Below, one piece after another: positions 1 to 9,817 of a DNA stretch of 64,000 nucleotides (its first letter is position 1; every line of letters begins with the position of its first letter). Location: positions 124,001 to 188,000 of the forward strand of contig NZ_JAMZMI010000005.1 of assembly GCF_024714475.1 (NCBI RefSeq), given 5' to 3'. The notes below the pieces were generated by a model. That model was not told the origin of the DNA, made no database searches, and saw only the letters and a program-made list of their open reading frames with translations. This DNA is from Marinoscillum sp. MHG1-6 (GTDB taxonomy: Bacteria > Bacteroidota > Bacteroidia > Cytophagales > Cyclobacteriaceae). A program made the position numbers and the translations under genes.

Positions 1-3000
1 TAAACGTCCCCTGTGTACCGGTAGGCTCTGAAACCGGGTAGTAGGCCTTGATACTACGGCCGAATGCATCAAACAATACTCGCCCGGATACAATCATCAT
101 TTCCTCGTCGGGTTGTCCGTCTCCTTTATAGATCGCTCCATCCTTCTTGGTCTGAAGCACGCGTCCCAGACCATCTACAAAAGTGGCCGTCTCCATCTCA
201 TTCTGAGGGTTGGATGGGTCATAATGTTGGGTGAGTGCCCAGGGCACTTCATCCTCGGGATGGTAGTCAAACTTGAGGGTATAGCCTGACCCGTTGGCCC
301 GCTCATACGGACCGGTGATTTTATTGACACGGCCTTTATCATCCAGCTCATAGGTGATCTCCTGACCGTTTAAGTCCACCGTTTTCAATACTTGCCCAAA
401 GCGGAAGTCATAGGAAGCTGTGGAATGGTAACCATAGCTGTTGCTCACCTCAGTCGTATACGTATGAAGTACTTCATCATAAGCGTATTCAACGCTCATC
501 CGCTGTCCTTCACTATTTTCCGGTCTGGTGATTTTGGTCAGGTTACCATATTCATCATATTCCAGGTCATAAAAGGCCTCCGTTTCTTCATTCAGGAACT
601 GGCGTATCTGGGTCACATTGCCATTGGTTTCATTGATACTGGCCTCCCGTTTTCTGTAGAGCGTACCGGAGGCACCACGTACTTCTATGGATTTGGGCGA
701 GGCCATGATATAATTGGCTTCGACTTTATGATAATCAATGGTGGCAACCAGGTCATCGGTATTACCATTATCGCCGAAATCCCTGAATTTGATCACATTC
801 CCCAGCGCATCATACTCATAGCTGGTACGGGTGGATTTCCCTGCCGAGGTTTCACCTTCATAGAATCGTTGTTCTGCTTCCTTCAGCGCTGGAAATACAT
901 TCCCATCATCGGTATCCAGGTCTTTTTCCAGTATCTCCTGTCCGGTATTGATGTCCTTGAATTGATAGTGGTTTTCTTTTTCTACATATTTCTTACCTCC
1001 ACCATCGGTCATGACCTCAGACAGCAACAACCCTTTAGCATAATAGTTGCGATTGGCAAAAGTCTGCTCAACACGTGTATATACACTACCCTCGTCATCA
1101 AGCGTTTTACTTATTACCTTTTCAAATCCATAAAAGTCCCTTTCCCGTCGGTCATGAAACCCTTTTTCATAGGCATAGGCTGTGCGCAGGGTATCCACCC
1201 CATCACCTGCAAAGCCATCAAATACCTTCACTTCGCTCAGCGTCCAGACCGTTCCCGGGTGATCGTAGGTATTACCCACTGCCTTATAATCGACTGTAAA
1301 TGATGCCCCAAGTGGACGGTTGACCTTTTTGAGCATATTGGTACGGGCGATGGTGGAATGTTTCACTTTCAACTGCCCATCATTGATCGATTCCACAAAA
1401 TCCGGATATCCATCGCCATTGATATCACGCAGTCCATTTTGCTCTCGTGAAACACTTGAACCTCCATAAAAGCTCGGATTTACTACCAACTTCATTGGAG
1501 GAGCGAAGTTTAATGGAAATCCAACTGTAAATGCTCCGTTAGCCGAAAAACCAGCTGATCTACTTTCACCCACATCAGAAAGCTCGGTCCATTCAATCGG
1601 ATCAGAAAAAGACCCGCCTTGATTAATCCGAACGAAGACCTCATTCTTAGAATCAGTTCTTATTTCATACAAAGCATCAGCCAAGCCATCCCCGTTTACG
1701 TCCTGAAGGCTAAAGTCTGAATGGTTTTCAGACCGTGAAAGACTGAGACCAGCAGAAATACTATTTTTTCTTTTCGTAACCCCTAAGCCCCCACCGTAAC
1801 TTCTACTACTACCTGATTGAATTTTATATATATCCCATTCTTCAAATGGCCCAAAACCATAACCAAGATTAAGTGCAACTGAAACCTTATCACCTTGTTC
1901 TGCTCTTTTTAGTCGATCCGGGAGTCCATCGCCATTAATATCCAAAAAAGTATGTCTGGTTTTAGAAGTACCAAAACCATAATTACCACTTATTCCCATA
2001 GAAACTGAAGCACTCCCTGTCTCAGCATTGGTATTGCTTTTATTGGTCATGGATGATTTGGTCTTGGTTTCAGGGGATGAGCCTGAGAGACTAGCTCCGA
2101 CCGTATTTGCAAAATTCTCGTGAGTAAAATCGTTGAACCCATGGTCCCTCACCTCAGAAGTAAGTCCTCCCAGAGCGTTTGTATACTGGATTTTATTTGG
2201 GGATACAACATCAGGATACCGATCACCATTCATATCTCTAAAATCAAGCACAACTTTGCTTGGCCCAAAACTTGCACTACCGCTCACTCCACCACCGAAA
2301 CCACTTTCCAATTGTCCACTTATTCCCGCTGAAAAGGAAAAATTATTGGTGATCGATATCTTATTAATCGCGCGAGAACCGCCTCCTACGCTCTCCAACG
2401 GCGGAATATCATCTACTCCATACCTGGAGCTTTGTATAATGCGTCCATCCAGCCTGGTAAAGTTGTCATAACCCTGCCAACCCTTCCCAGCACCATGTGG
2501 TATCATCACGATAAACACCTCATTGGAAAAGCTAAATCCTGTATTACCCAATTGCTCAGCATCTTTATCCTTAAAATCATCCTCTGCAAGTCCTTTAAGC
2601 TCATTGCTGATTTTTAGTTTATTCTGATCAATTGGCAAATTCCCGTTCTCCCCATTTCCATTATATGAAAATTGGCCCCAGCCTCGAAAAAGATGACCAA
2701 ACGTTTTATTTCCCTTGTTATAATAATACCCAAAATCAGTATCTACCAATGTATCATCAACAATCACATCTACTTTTAGCTGATTAAGGAGTCCATACAT
2801 CAATGAATCTTTGGCTGAAAATTCAAAGTAAAAAGCCTCACCCTTCCTAATTTTTCCGGAAAACGAACGCACCTCTATTAATGTATCCCCAGCTGTAATA
2901 TTGAGCGTATCCTTGAAAATCAAAGAATCCGCCGTCTTTATGGTAAAAGTCAATTGGTCAGTAACATCTTTCAATGGAAACTGTACCAGGGACAAATAAG

Positions 3001-6000
3001 GGCTCACACTAATAGTTGCCGAATCCATTTTCCCGATTAAAGGATGAGCAGGCAATTGTACACCGGAATACATATAAAAATCCGGAACTGGTATGAAAGT
3101 GATTAATGGAACCAGAGTATCTGCTTCAGGATCCTCGTAAACCTGAATATTTTCATCCTCTACATTGGAGTAATAAATAAACGGGTCAAAGCCTATTTCT
3201 GACCAATCAATGTTACTGTCAGTGAAAAACTGTATTTTCAAAACATCACTGGAATCAACAAGGATATTCTTATTAATGAGCATGTTGACTGTCGAATCCG
3301 GACTAAATTCACCCCTCCATATTTCCTCAATTGACCCTGATTCAGAATTAAGAGTAATTAAAGCCTTTATATGATCAGCCGTCTTTGGTTTGATAAAGGA
3401 ACTTTCAAATACAACTTCGCCATTGTATGGCATGCCAATTTCCTGCTGCGCGGCCAATACAAAATCCTCATCACTGTTAAAACGCCCTCTTGGCTTACCA
3501 TAAATATTTAACACATCAGGTTCATTGTTGAGGTACTGAATTGTTGGAGCCCATAACACCTGATCATTGAAACCATTCTCGACAGACTGAACCCGGAAAA
3601 ATATTTTGGTGCCTTTTTCTACACTGACTCTGGTTTCAAATGGCTTTTGAGTATAATCGCCCGCCAAAATACGCTGACTCCATTTTTCCTCATCGCCAAC
3701 CTGAACTTTCACATTTACACCATCAAGATTTTCCCCGTCAGGTTCAGTTGGTTCGATAAGCTGGACAGGAGCATCTATATGAATGTACCCTGCATAAGGT
3801 GCAATCCACATTCTCACCACATCATGCAATGGGTTTTGTTTAATCAGATCGATACGCTCCTGTGGGTCTGTTTCGACTAACCCATCCGCAACAAACTCGC
3901 CCTCATTAATTAAATTTGGGGTTCCATCGCTTGATTTACTATATGTAATTTTACCTGTTTCGGTATCCAAATGATTAAACCAAACTTGCCCATTATGAAC
4001 AATATCAGGTAAGCCATCTCCATTCACCTCCGACATATAAGTAGTCGTCTTGGATTTTGTCCGACTATACCCTGCCGAAACAAAAGCACCAAATAACGCT
4101 TCAATTCCCCCGTTAATCGTTGAACTTTCTTCCAGAAAGAAGCTCTTTTTATTAAATTCAATTGGTAATGGCACTGTACCAAATTTTGGATCACCGTTCT
4201 CCTTGCACAAATTCGGTCGATAATAGAATTTATTATCTTCATCAAGAAATATTTTATCCGGAAGTCCATCACCGTTAACGTCCATCATGGATATGATTCC
4301 ATAACTTTTGCTCCCTCCATATCCGAGGTTGGCAACTACGGACTTACTCTTATCCCATAATTTCAAATTAAAGCCAACCCCAACTGCGGTTCCAAGCCCA
4401 TAATTAGTTGAACGAGTACCGCTTAAAACAGTGGCTTTTCCCTTAAAATCCTCTTTTCTAGCATCAAAAACACCTTTCAAATCATCAGCATCAATCATCC
4501 AGTCAGTAAATTCCTGATCAAAGGGTTTGTAATCACCAAATGCATCCACATCATCGTAATATTCCATTTCATGGGTGGTAAAAAGCTCCCCGGCGGCATC
4601 GTATTCATTGATGTGCGATAACAAAGTCTTAAAAAAAGCTCCTTCTGTATACTCAAGGCCATAGCTGCGAATCGCCTTCTCCGACCCATTTTGTATCAGA
4701 ACCACTTCAATATTTTCCAGAAGTCCGGCGTTCACCCTTTTAAATCCTAGTCTGCCATCAATGGAAATATCTGTTCTTCGATCGGTCTGACGGTTGAGTC
4801 GTACCTCATAACTCCCCTCCGTAGTTCCATGCCCCGTATAGGTAATGCGCTCACAATAGATCTCATAGCCAGGTACACCTTTCGTACAGTCGGCAAGGCC
4901 ACAGTCCTGTACTTTGGCGTAATGGTACCGGATGTAGTTATCGTTTAGATCACGAACTTCCCTCAAACACCACTGGGCAATGTCACCACCTCCGTTCGCC
5001 TCATCCGTGCGCAACACACTCGATTCATCAAATACCCCGTTTGAATTTCCTCCATAGAAATAGCGTGTCCCGCTTTTATCAACAACTTCCCACCAGTACT
5101 TCTTCATATCGCCACCATCTGCATGTCGAATAATCTTCTGGAAGCCGCCTTCTACACGCGGATGAAATTGTTTGTCACTATTGTCCCTTGGTCTCAATTC
5201 TCCCCGGTGAGCAACCGGTGTTAATTGTCCGCCATTGAGCAGGTAGGTTTCGGTCTCCAAATCGGGGTCATACCTGGGCACTCCCCAACGGGTATCTATA
5301 TTGATAGAGGGTACTGACAGTGACCAGCCCAAACCAAGCCAGCCGCTACCTCCACCGTTACTATAACTTAATGCCAGTTGAGGCTGCATGCCGGCACGCC
5401 CGGCAGGGATATTCAACGGGTAACTCATATTCGCATTTCCCATATTGTTGGCCGATGGGGGTTGCATCAGGTTGATGCCGGCTGTTGGGTTCGCGGCCTT
5501 GATGCCTTTCATTGAGGTGCTATTGTAGGCGGCCACCTCCGGGGATTCGGGTACTTTAATGATCCCGTTGATCATATCAGTAAAGTGGGTGGTCAGGGAC
5601 CGAAGCACGGCCGATTCGGTCAAAACTGAATCAACAGGCAATGCCACCCAGTGATGAGTGTTTTCATCAAAGTAGTAGGTACGTATATCTTTCTCTGTAT
5701 AGCCCTCCGGGATTTTGACCGGATCATAAGCCATTTCCACTCCTACATAATCCAGAAACTGCGTGCCGTGAGGTAAGAACCGGTAACCGGACACTTCTCC
5801 GGTAACGTTAATCATTCCAGGATCCAAAGGCGCCAGGTCCACCGCTCTCAGCGGTGCTATCTTTAATCGTGTTGCTTTGTCCAGTGCCTGATCAGTCAGA
5901 TCCAGTTGAGCACCTATAATTCCAAACGTACCTGACTCGTGTGCCTCAAAATGTTTGGCAGAGGCCCGGTAAGTCTTGTCCATGGTTTCAAAAAAATCAG

Positions 6001-6679
6001 GAGAACCTCCTTTATCCTTTTCCAGTTCATGACAAAACATTTCTCCATCCGGGAAAACGGCTTCCATTCGGACGGACTTCTGAGCACCTTCCATCTGACT
6101 TGTCACATATTCAAAATAGCCATCTATCACTTCGATATTCTTACTTCCAACCCGAACAATGGTCTCATCAGCTCCCTGCCCTTTCACAAAACCACTCAAG
6201 TACAATCCTTTATCAGTATAGTACTCGGTAACCAACACCAATTCGCGTTCATTATCAGATTCTTCTAACCGGATACTTACATTTCTTACGCGGTAATGCA
6301 GGGATTTTGACACTGTACCAAAGCGGATCACATTATCCCCCTGACGCAGGTCTTTCAAATCCAGTCTTTCGGACAGCTTACGCCAGCCAGTGCCTACCTT
6401 ACCCGCATACCCACCGCGAGCATATTGATCATTGACACTTTTGGTTACTGCTCCAGGTTCGGTCACACCATTGACCTCATAGACCAGGTAAGCTTTTTCG
6501 TTGCCACATACTTCCTCATCCAACCGGACATGGAAGATGTTATCAACAGGATTATCAAAAGGCATTTCTTCCGTGGTGCCAATAAGTCCTTCGGGGCCTT
6601 CGGCACATGCAGGGTCAACAGTCAAAAATATTACAAGTAACTGAACAAAAAGGAGGTAAACAGGTTGCAATGATTTCAT
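1..6679 (-). CDS. Giant secreted SpvB/FG-GAP/RHS-repeat protein (Tc toxin B-like), C-terminus beyond window
   Basis: An open frame of about 2,226 codons starts at the ATG at 6677-6679 and leaves the left edge without a stop. The frame was checked at several points and is continuous. Residues 1-26 form a Sec signal peptide (MKSLQPVYLL start, PACA cleavage region). From about residue 390 an SpvB-type domain begins, with GMQPQLALSYS and GWLGLGWSLS. Six Ca-binding DxNGDGxxD loops of FG-GAP/VCBS type follow: two near residues 800 and 883, four between about 1480 and 1755. A TcdB-mid-like region (DYKAVGNTYDHPG) and RHS/YD repeats (YEYDALGNV, YDEYGNLTKI) come next. In Tc toxins this architecture forms the cocoon enclosing a C-terminal effector; any effector here lies left of base 1. 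The gene begins 29 bp after a T9SS-sorted protein gene and is probably co-transcribed with it. Toxin function is inferred, since many environmental homologues are uncharacterised. Confidence 0.9.
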   Translation of the reverse strand, partial: MKSLQPVYLLFVQLLVIFLTVDPACAEGPEGLIGTTEEMPFDNPVDNIFHVRLDEEVCGNEKAYLVYEVNGVTEPGAVTKSVNDQYARGGYAGKVGTGWRKLSERLDLKDLRQGDNVIRFGTVSKSLHYRVRNVSIRLEESDNERELVLVTEYYTDKGLYLSGFVKGQGADETIVRVGSKNIEVIDGYFEYVTSQMEGAQKSVRMEAVFPDGEMFCHELEKDKGGSPDFFETMDKTYRASAKHFEAHESGTFGIIGAQLDLTDQALDKATRLKIAPLRAVDLAPLDPGMINVTGEVSGYRFLPHGTQFLDYVGVEMAYDPVKIPEGYTEKDIRTYYFDENTHHWVALPVDSVLTESAVLRSLTTHFTDMINGIIKVPESPEVAAYNSTSMKGIKAANPTAGINLMQPPSANNMGNANMSYPLNIPAGRAGMQPQLALSYSNGGGSGWLGLGWSLSVPSINIDTRWGVPRYDPDLETETYLLNGGQLTPVAHRGELRPRDNSDKQFHPRVEGGFQKIIRHADGGDMKKYWWEVVDKSGTRYFYGGNSNGVFDESSVLRTDEANGGGDIAQWCLREVRDLNDNYIRYHYAKVQDCGLADCTKGVPGYEIYCERITYTGHGTTEGSYEVRLNRQTDRRTDISIDGRLGFKRVNAGLLENIEVVLIQNGSEKAIRSYGLEYTEGAFFKTLLSHINEYDAAGELFTTHEMEYYDDVDAFGDYKPFDQEFTDWMIDADDLKGVFDARKEDFKGKATVLSGTRSTNYGLGTAVGVGFNLKLWDKSKSVVANLGYGGSKSYGIISMMDVNGDGLPDKIFLDEDNKFYYRPNLCKENGDPKFGTVPLPIEFNKKSFFLEESSTINGGIEALFGAFVSAGYSRTKSKTTTYMSEVNGDGLPDIVHNGQVWFNHLDTETGKITYSKSSDGTPNLINEGEFVADGLVETDPQERIDLIKQNPLHDVVRMWIAPYAGYIHIDAPVQLIEPTEPDGENLDGVNVKVQVGDEEKWSQRILAGDYTQKPFETRVSVEKGTKIFFRVQSVENGFNDQVLWAPTIQYLNNEPDVLNIYGKPRGRFNSDEDFVLAAQQEIGMPYNGEVVFESSFIKPKTADHIKALITLNSESGSIEEIWRGEFSPDSTVNMLINKNILVDSSDVLKIQFFTDSNIDWSEIGFDPFIYYSNVEDENIQVYEDPEADTLVPLITFIPVPDFYMYSGVQLPAHPLIGKMDSATISVSPYLSLVQFPLKDVTDQLTFTIKTADSLIFKDTLNITAGDTLIEVRSFSGKIRKGEAFYFEFSAKDSLMYGLLNQLKVDVIVDDTLVDTDFGYYYNKGNKTFGHLFRGWGQFSYNGNGENGNLPIDQNKLKISNELKGLAEDDFKDKDAEQLGNTGFSFSNEVFIVMIPHGAGKGWQGYDNFTRLDGRIIQSSRYGVDDIPPLESVGGGSRAINKISITNNFSFSAGISGQLESGFGGGVSGSASFGPSKVVLDFRDMNGDRYPDVVSPNKIQYTNALGGLTSEVRDHGFNDFTHENFANTVGASLSGSSPETKTKSSMTNKSNTNAETGSASVSMGISGNYGFGTSKTRHTFLDINGDGLPDRLKRAEQGDKVSVALNLGYGFGPFEEWDIYKIQSGSSRSYGGGLGVTKRKNSISAGLSLSRSENHSDFSLQDVNGDGLADALYEIRTDSKNEVFVRINQGGSFSDPIEWTELSDVGESRSAGFSANGAFTVGFPLNFAPPMKLVVNPSFYGGSSVSREQNGLRDINGDGYPDFVESINDGQLKVKHSTIARTNMLKKVNRPLGASFTVDYKAVGNTYDHPGTVWTLSEVKVFDGFAGDGVDTLRTAYAYEKGFHDRRERDFYGFEKVISKTLDDEGSVYTRVEQTFANRNYYAKGLLLSEVMTDGGGKKYVEKENHYQFKDINTGQEILEKDLDTDDGNVFPALKEAEQRFYEGETSAGKSTRTSYEYDALGNVIKFRDFGDNGNTDDLVATIDYHKVEANYIMASPKSIEVRGASGTLYRKREASINETNGNVTQIRQFLNEETEAFYDLEYDEYGNLTKITRPENSEGQRMSVEYAYDEVLHTYTTEVSNSYGYHSTASYDFRFGQVLKTVDLNGQEITYELDDKGRVNKITGPYERANGSGYTLKFDYHPEDEVPWALTQHYDPSNPQNEMETATFVDGLGRVLQTKKDGAIYKGDGQPDEEMMIVSGRVLFDAFGRSIKAYYPVSEPTGTQGTF

Positions 6680-6708
6680 AGCAGATTAGGATGGTATTAA
6701 AGCTGGTT

Positions 6709-8631
6709 TTATTGTTTGATGACTTTATAAGTATAAGCACCTTGCGGGGTTTCAAGGCGGATCATATACATTCCGTTACCGGGCAGATAGCCATCGAGGT
6801 GATATTCTTTTCCGCCCTGCCTTTCAGACAGTTTTATCATATTCCCTGACATATCATACAAGCCCATTTTCATGTGGCCCGGATCTGTCAACGATACATT
6901 TACACTGTAATAACCACTTGAAGAAATGGAAGGAAATACAGCGGTCCTTTCTGAAAGGGCTCCCTCTATCGTCAGGTCTCCGGTAAACTCACAACCGGAC
7001 TCATTGGTAACATGCAGGGTATAGATACCTGATTCATTGGCAACAGCGTTGGCACCGTTTGATTTATATCCGTAATTGCCGGTCCACCAATATTGATAGC
7101 CCGGCACCCATTCTACATAATCAAAGGCATTTAAGCTGATGGTCTCATCTTCGCTGATGGTTTTATTTTCACCCATATTGAATTCGATCTCATCCAATAC
7201 ATTAATGGTAAAATCCCGGTTATATACCAATCCTCTCCGATCAGAAACAATGAGTTCATATTCCCCGGGAAGAAGTCCCTTATAGGTTATGGCTTCCTTA
7301 CCATCAAAGGCATCTTCAATAAACCCACTTTTGCTTTGTATACGATAACGAAATGGACCCTCTCCTTCGGCTACCCGAAATACCACTTCTCCATTTTTAG
7401 ATCCGTAACATTCCGGCATAACAACCTGCTCGACCAGAGCCAGTAAGGGAATTTTCTGAACCAGGGCAAAGGAGCCATCTCCTGTAGCACCATCCCAATT
7501 AATGTCTGAGTAACGCACAATTCCTGAAGGGCTCACAGAGTCGGCTTTGATGTATTGAAAACTATCAGGATTAGTTTCAGGTCCATTCTGATTTACTGCC
7601 AGCCAGTAGTCGTCCGGAGATCCCGGTATTTGGTTGAAGTCAAATTGAAGTGTGGATCCGATATTCTGAATCACCGGGCCTGTTGCCTTAACCACCCATT
7701 TTCTACTCAAAAATATCAACCCTGTCTGTTTCTCCGGCTCATCAAGCTCCAGCCCCTTCCCGTTGTTGCCTGCCACGATAAAATTATTCTCTGGTAAATG
7801 GGCCTGGTGTTCCAGGTCTACTGACAATTCAAAAAACCGGGAAGTATCTGAATGGGAATAAGTTCTGGGTTGATCCAAACCGAATTGGCTATCTTTTCCT
7901 ACCCCGATGATTTGGTTATTGTAGGTCGGATCGTTCCTCAGGTTCCACAATAATTGTTCGGAAGAACTAACATAATTGCCCCTGGTTTTTGACACTCCGT
8001 ATTTAAGTGCCAAATAGGTCTCAACCTGTACGCGCTCCAGGAAGCTAAGGGCCCGGTCAAAAAGTATGAATTCTGCTAAAAGCCCATTAAAACCTGAATA
8101 TTCTGAACTGGTGTCCGCAGCTCCAAAAACCAGGGAAGCAGCTGTACTTAGTTCCTCAGCTTTCTCCCATCTTTGGAAAAGCGTATTACTGACCGGTATC
8201 TCCTTCAATATGTCATAGTCGTCGTAAATACTATCCGGTCCAAGGGATTTTGAGGTAGTTTGAAAAATGTTCCTTGAAATTGTGTTTTTCGTTGACCATA
8301 TCACGGATTCCTGATCTGATTCCCTTTGGAAAATAGTAAAGACCGTGAGTTCTGAAGTACTATCAAGATTATAAGGTATTTCCACACCCAGGTTATTGTT
8401 AAAGACGAGGGCCTGATGATAATTGATGGTATCCAGTAGTAGTCCTTCACCACCTGAAATCGTCCCATTGAGTGAAGAGGAATTACTTTCCCAGAAAGTG
8501 TTTGATTTTGATAGGTCGTCGGCCTTAAGCCATATTTTAGGCAGCTGATCTAGTTCCTGTGCGGACAGGACAAAACATAGATTTAGCAAGAGCACCCCGG
8601 TGAGGGATCCCTTCACTAATTTATTATCCAT
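6709..8631 (-). CDS. T9SS type A sorting-domain surface protein with LamG-like and SprB-like regions
   Basis: This 640-residue protein starts at ATG and has a Sec signal peptide (residues 1-24, ending LSAQ). The N-terminal part (LPKIWLKADDLS, then EYSGFNGLLAEFILFDRALS) reads as a LamG/concanavalin-like beta-sandwich. It is followed by the YLALKYGVS segment common in large Bacteroidota surface proteins. Around residue 400 a SprB-like repeat appears (PECYGSKNGEVVF, PGEYELIVSDRRG), then an Ig/PKD-like stretch. The last 75 residues form a type A T9SS sorting domain (GMYMIRLETPQGAYTYKVIKQ-like end), so the protein should cross the outer membrane through T9SS and be attached to the surface or released. 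It lies directly upstream of the giant RHS gene on the same strand, suggesting one operon. Its ligand or partner is unknown. Confidence 0.85.
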   Translation of the reverse strand: MDNKLVKGSLTGVLLLNLCFVLSAQELDQLPKIWLKADDLSKSNTFWESNSSSLNGTISGGEGLLLDTINYHQALVFNNNLGVEIPYNLDSTSELTVFTIFQRESDQESVIWSTKNTISRNIFQTTSKSLGPDSIYDDYDILKEIPVSNTLFQRWEKAEELSTAASLVFGAADTSSEYSGFNGLLAEFILFDRALSFLERVQVETYLALKYGVSKTRGNYVSSSEQLLWNLRNDPTYNNQIIGVGKDSQFGLDQPRTYSHSDTSRFFELSVDLEHQAHLPENNFIVAGNNGKGLELDEPEKQTGLIFLSRKWVVKATGPVIQNIGSTLQFDFNQIPGSPDDYWLAVNQNGPETNPDSFQYIKADSVSPSGIVRYSDINWDGATGDGSFALVQKIPLLALVEQVVMPECYGSKNGEVVFRVAEGEGPFRYRIQSKSGFIEDAFDGKEAITYKGLLPGEYELIVSDRRGLVYNRDFTINVLDEIEFNMGENKTISEDETISLNAFDYVEWVPGYQYWWTGNYGYKSNGANAVANESGIYTLHVTNESGCEFTGDLTIEGALSERTAVFPSISSSGYYSVNVSLTDPGHMKMGLYDMSGNMIKLSERQGGKEYHLDGYLPGNGMYMIRLETPQGAYTYKVIKQ

Positions 8632-8639
8632 AGCAGTTT

Positions 8640-9118
8640 GGTTAGGTTCTGAGTAACTTAATACGTCATGAGTAAATATATGTAACCCCGCTATTTAAAA
8701 AAATAATTCGATAACGAATTTTATAATAAATTCCATTATACGTTAAGAAAACCCTAACAAATTCACCGAAAGCTTATAGAATTAATGCTACATAGCTACT
8801 TTTTACTGTTGTTGCCAGAATACACTTGAAACAGATGAGGGAATCCTCATAAGAACGTCATTGCGAACGAAGTGAAGCAATCTCTCGCAAGAAAAGGATG
8901 GCTTCAATCGGGTATAAAAGCTCCCTCAAAATGATAATTTTAGTTCAAGACGTCATTGCGAGCGAAGTGAAGCAATCTCTCGCAAGAAAAGGATGGCTTT
9001 AATCATGTATAAAAACGCTCCTCAAAATGATAATTTTAGTTCAAGACGTCATTGCGAACGAAGTGAAGCAATCTCTCGCGAAGAATGACAATTAATAATA
9101 TTCCGTTATATTTAAATA
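8640..9118. other. Gene-free repeat-bearing region upstream of the GIY-YIG gene
   Basis: No credible gene is seen here. The left part (8640-8850) is AT-rich and presumably carries the promoter of the leftward surface-protein operon, but no clear box could be assigned. The right part is filled by the hairpin repeats described separately. Confidence 0.6.
8856..9088. repeat. Tandem ~95-bp repeat (2.4 copies), each with a REP-like hairpin
   Basis: The motif CGTCATTGCGAACGAAGTGA begins at 8856, 8951 (one base different) and 9047, giving a period of 95-96 bp. Each copy continues through AGCAATCTCTCGC into a shared linker. The core can fold as ATTGC...GCAAT, with GA/GA opposing mismatches and a short inner AC/GT stem. 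The third copy ends in AATGACA, inverse to the starting GTCATT, so it looks like a complete unit with inverted termini. The period and lack of spacer variation argue against CRISPR. Confidence 0.85.
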
Positions 9119-9421
9119 ATGCATGTTCGTGGTGGCTTCGTCTACATTCTTACCAATTACAATCACACCACTTTATACACCGGAGTGACATCGGATCTAC
9201 TTTCCAGGATTGAGGAGCATCGGTCTCACAAATTCCCTAAAAGTTTTACGGCCAAATATAAAGTCACCAAACTGGTTTATTTCGAGACCTTCCATTCCAT
9301 TGAAGAGGCAATCATCAGAGAAAAACAAATCAAAGCTGGCTCAAGAAAAAAGAAACAGGACCTGATTTGTTCCACCAATTGGGATTGGATTGACTTGTAT
9401 GATCAGGTTAAACGGTGGTGA
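9119..9421 (+). CDS. Small GIY-YIG nuclease-family protein
   Basis: The 100-residue protein consists of little more than one GIY-YIG domain. The signature is split as GGFVYILTN and LYTGVTSDL; the conserved arginine follows in LLSRIEEH, and the C-terminal part has the metal-ligand glutamate region IEEAIIREKQIKAGSRKKK. This resembles single-domain UPF0213/YhbQ-like proteins rather than UvrC or homing endonucleases. The ATG is used because no alternative start precedes the catalytic strand. The gene sits 30 bp after three hairpin repeats and is followed about 110 bp later by an inverted, degenerate copy of the same repeat. It may therefore be the enzyme of a REP-like element. Its substrate is unknown. 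Confidence 0.85.
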   Translation: MHVRGGFVYILTNYNHTTLYTGVTSDLLSRIEEHRSHKFPKSFTAKYKVTKLVYFETFHSIEEAIIREKQIKAGSRKKKQDLICSTNWDWIDLYDQVKRW

Positions 9422-9817
9422 GTGGAGCATCATTTTATCATTCTACCCAAAACCGTCCTTTCACGTGTCCGGAGACACTCGTAATCATTCAAGCTTCCAA
9501 GTGTCCTGAAGAACACTTCGAAGAACAGGGATTGCTTCATGAACTTCATTCCATTTCGTTCCTTTGCAATGACGGTTCAATATCCGGCCATAGCCAGTAT
9601 CTCATTAAATTCCCTACGATCACATGATATGATCCCTATTTTTCTTTCACAATACCGACATTGCCAAAAGCTATAACTGAATGATGGCTATAAATCATTA
9701 TACTATTTCTCACTGATGATACCCGAGCGGGCCAAAGGAGTCACAAGTGGACACTTGCGTCAGATGCTTTTTTATATAGTGAAAGTCTTTAATCCAAATG
9801 TCGTTTTCGGAAGTAAA
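9422..9817. other. Gene-free region downstream of the GIY-YIG gene
   Basis: This stretch holds a small hairpin at about 9462-9478 (ACGTGTC CGGA GACACTCGT, possibly a transcript end) and the inverted repeat copy at 9530-9574. The rest shows nothing recognisable. Short open frames across it lack any family resemblance. Confidence 0.5.
9530..9574. repeat. Degenerate inverted copy of the REP-like hairpin repeat
   Basis: GATTGCTTC at 9530-9538 and CAATGACG at 9567-9574 are the reverse complements of the GAAGCAATC and CGTCATTG ends of the repeats at 8856-9088. The interior has diverged and gained several bases. It lies opposite in orientation to the left-hand copies, so the GIY-YIG gene is bracketed by inverted repeats. 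Confidence 0.7.

Noticed and set aside
392-1303. 303-codon plus-strand open frame, with several others up to 6640
   Set aside because: These are antisense to the continuous SpvB/RHS frame, whose motifs are unmistakable on the minus strand.
8856-9088. CRISPR array
   Set aside because: The repeats are about 95 bp apart with identical linkers rather than unique spacers, and no cas genes are nearby.
9415-9627. 70-codon open frame overlapping the GIY-YIG stop
   Set aside because: It runs through the inverted hairpin repeat and has no recognisable domain.
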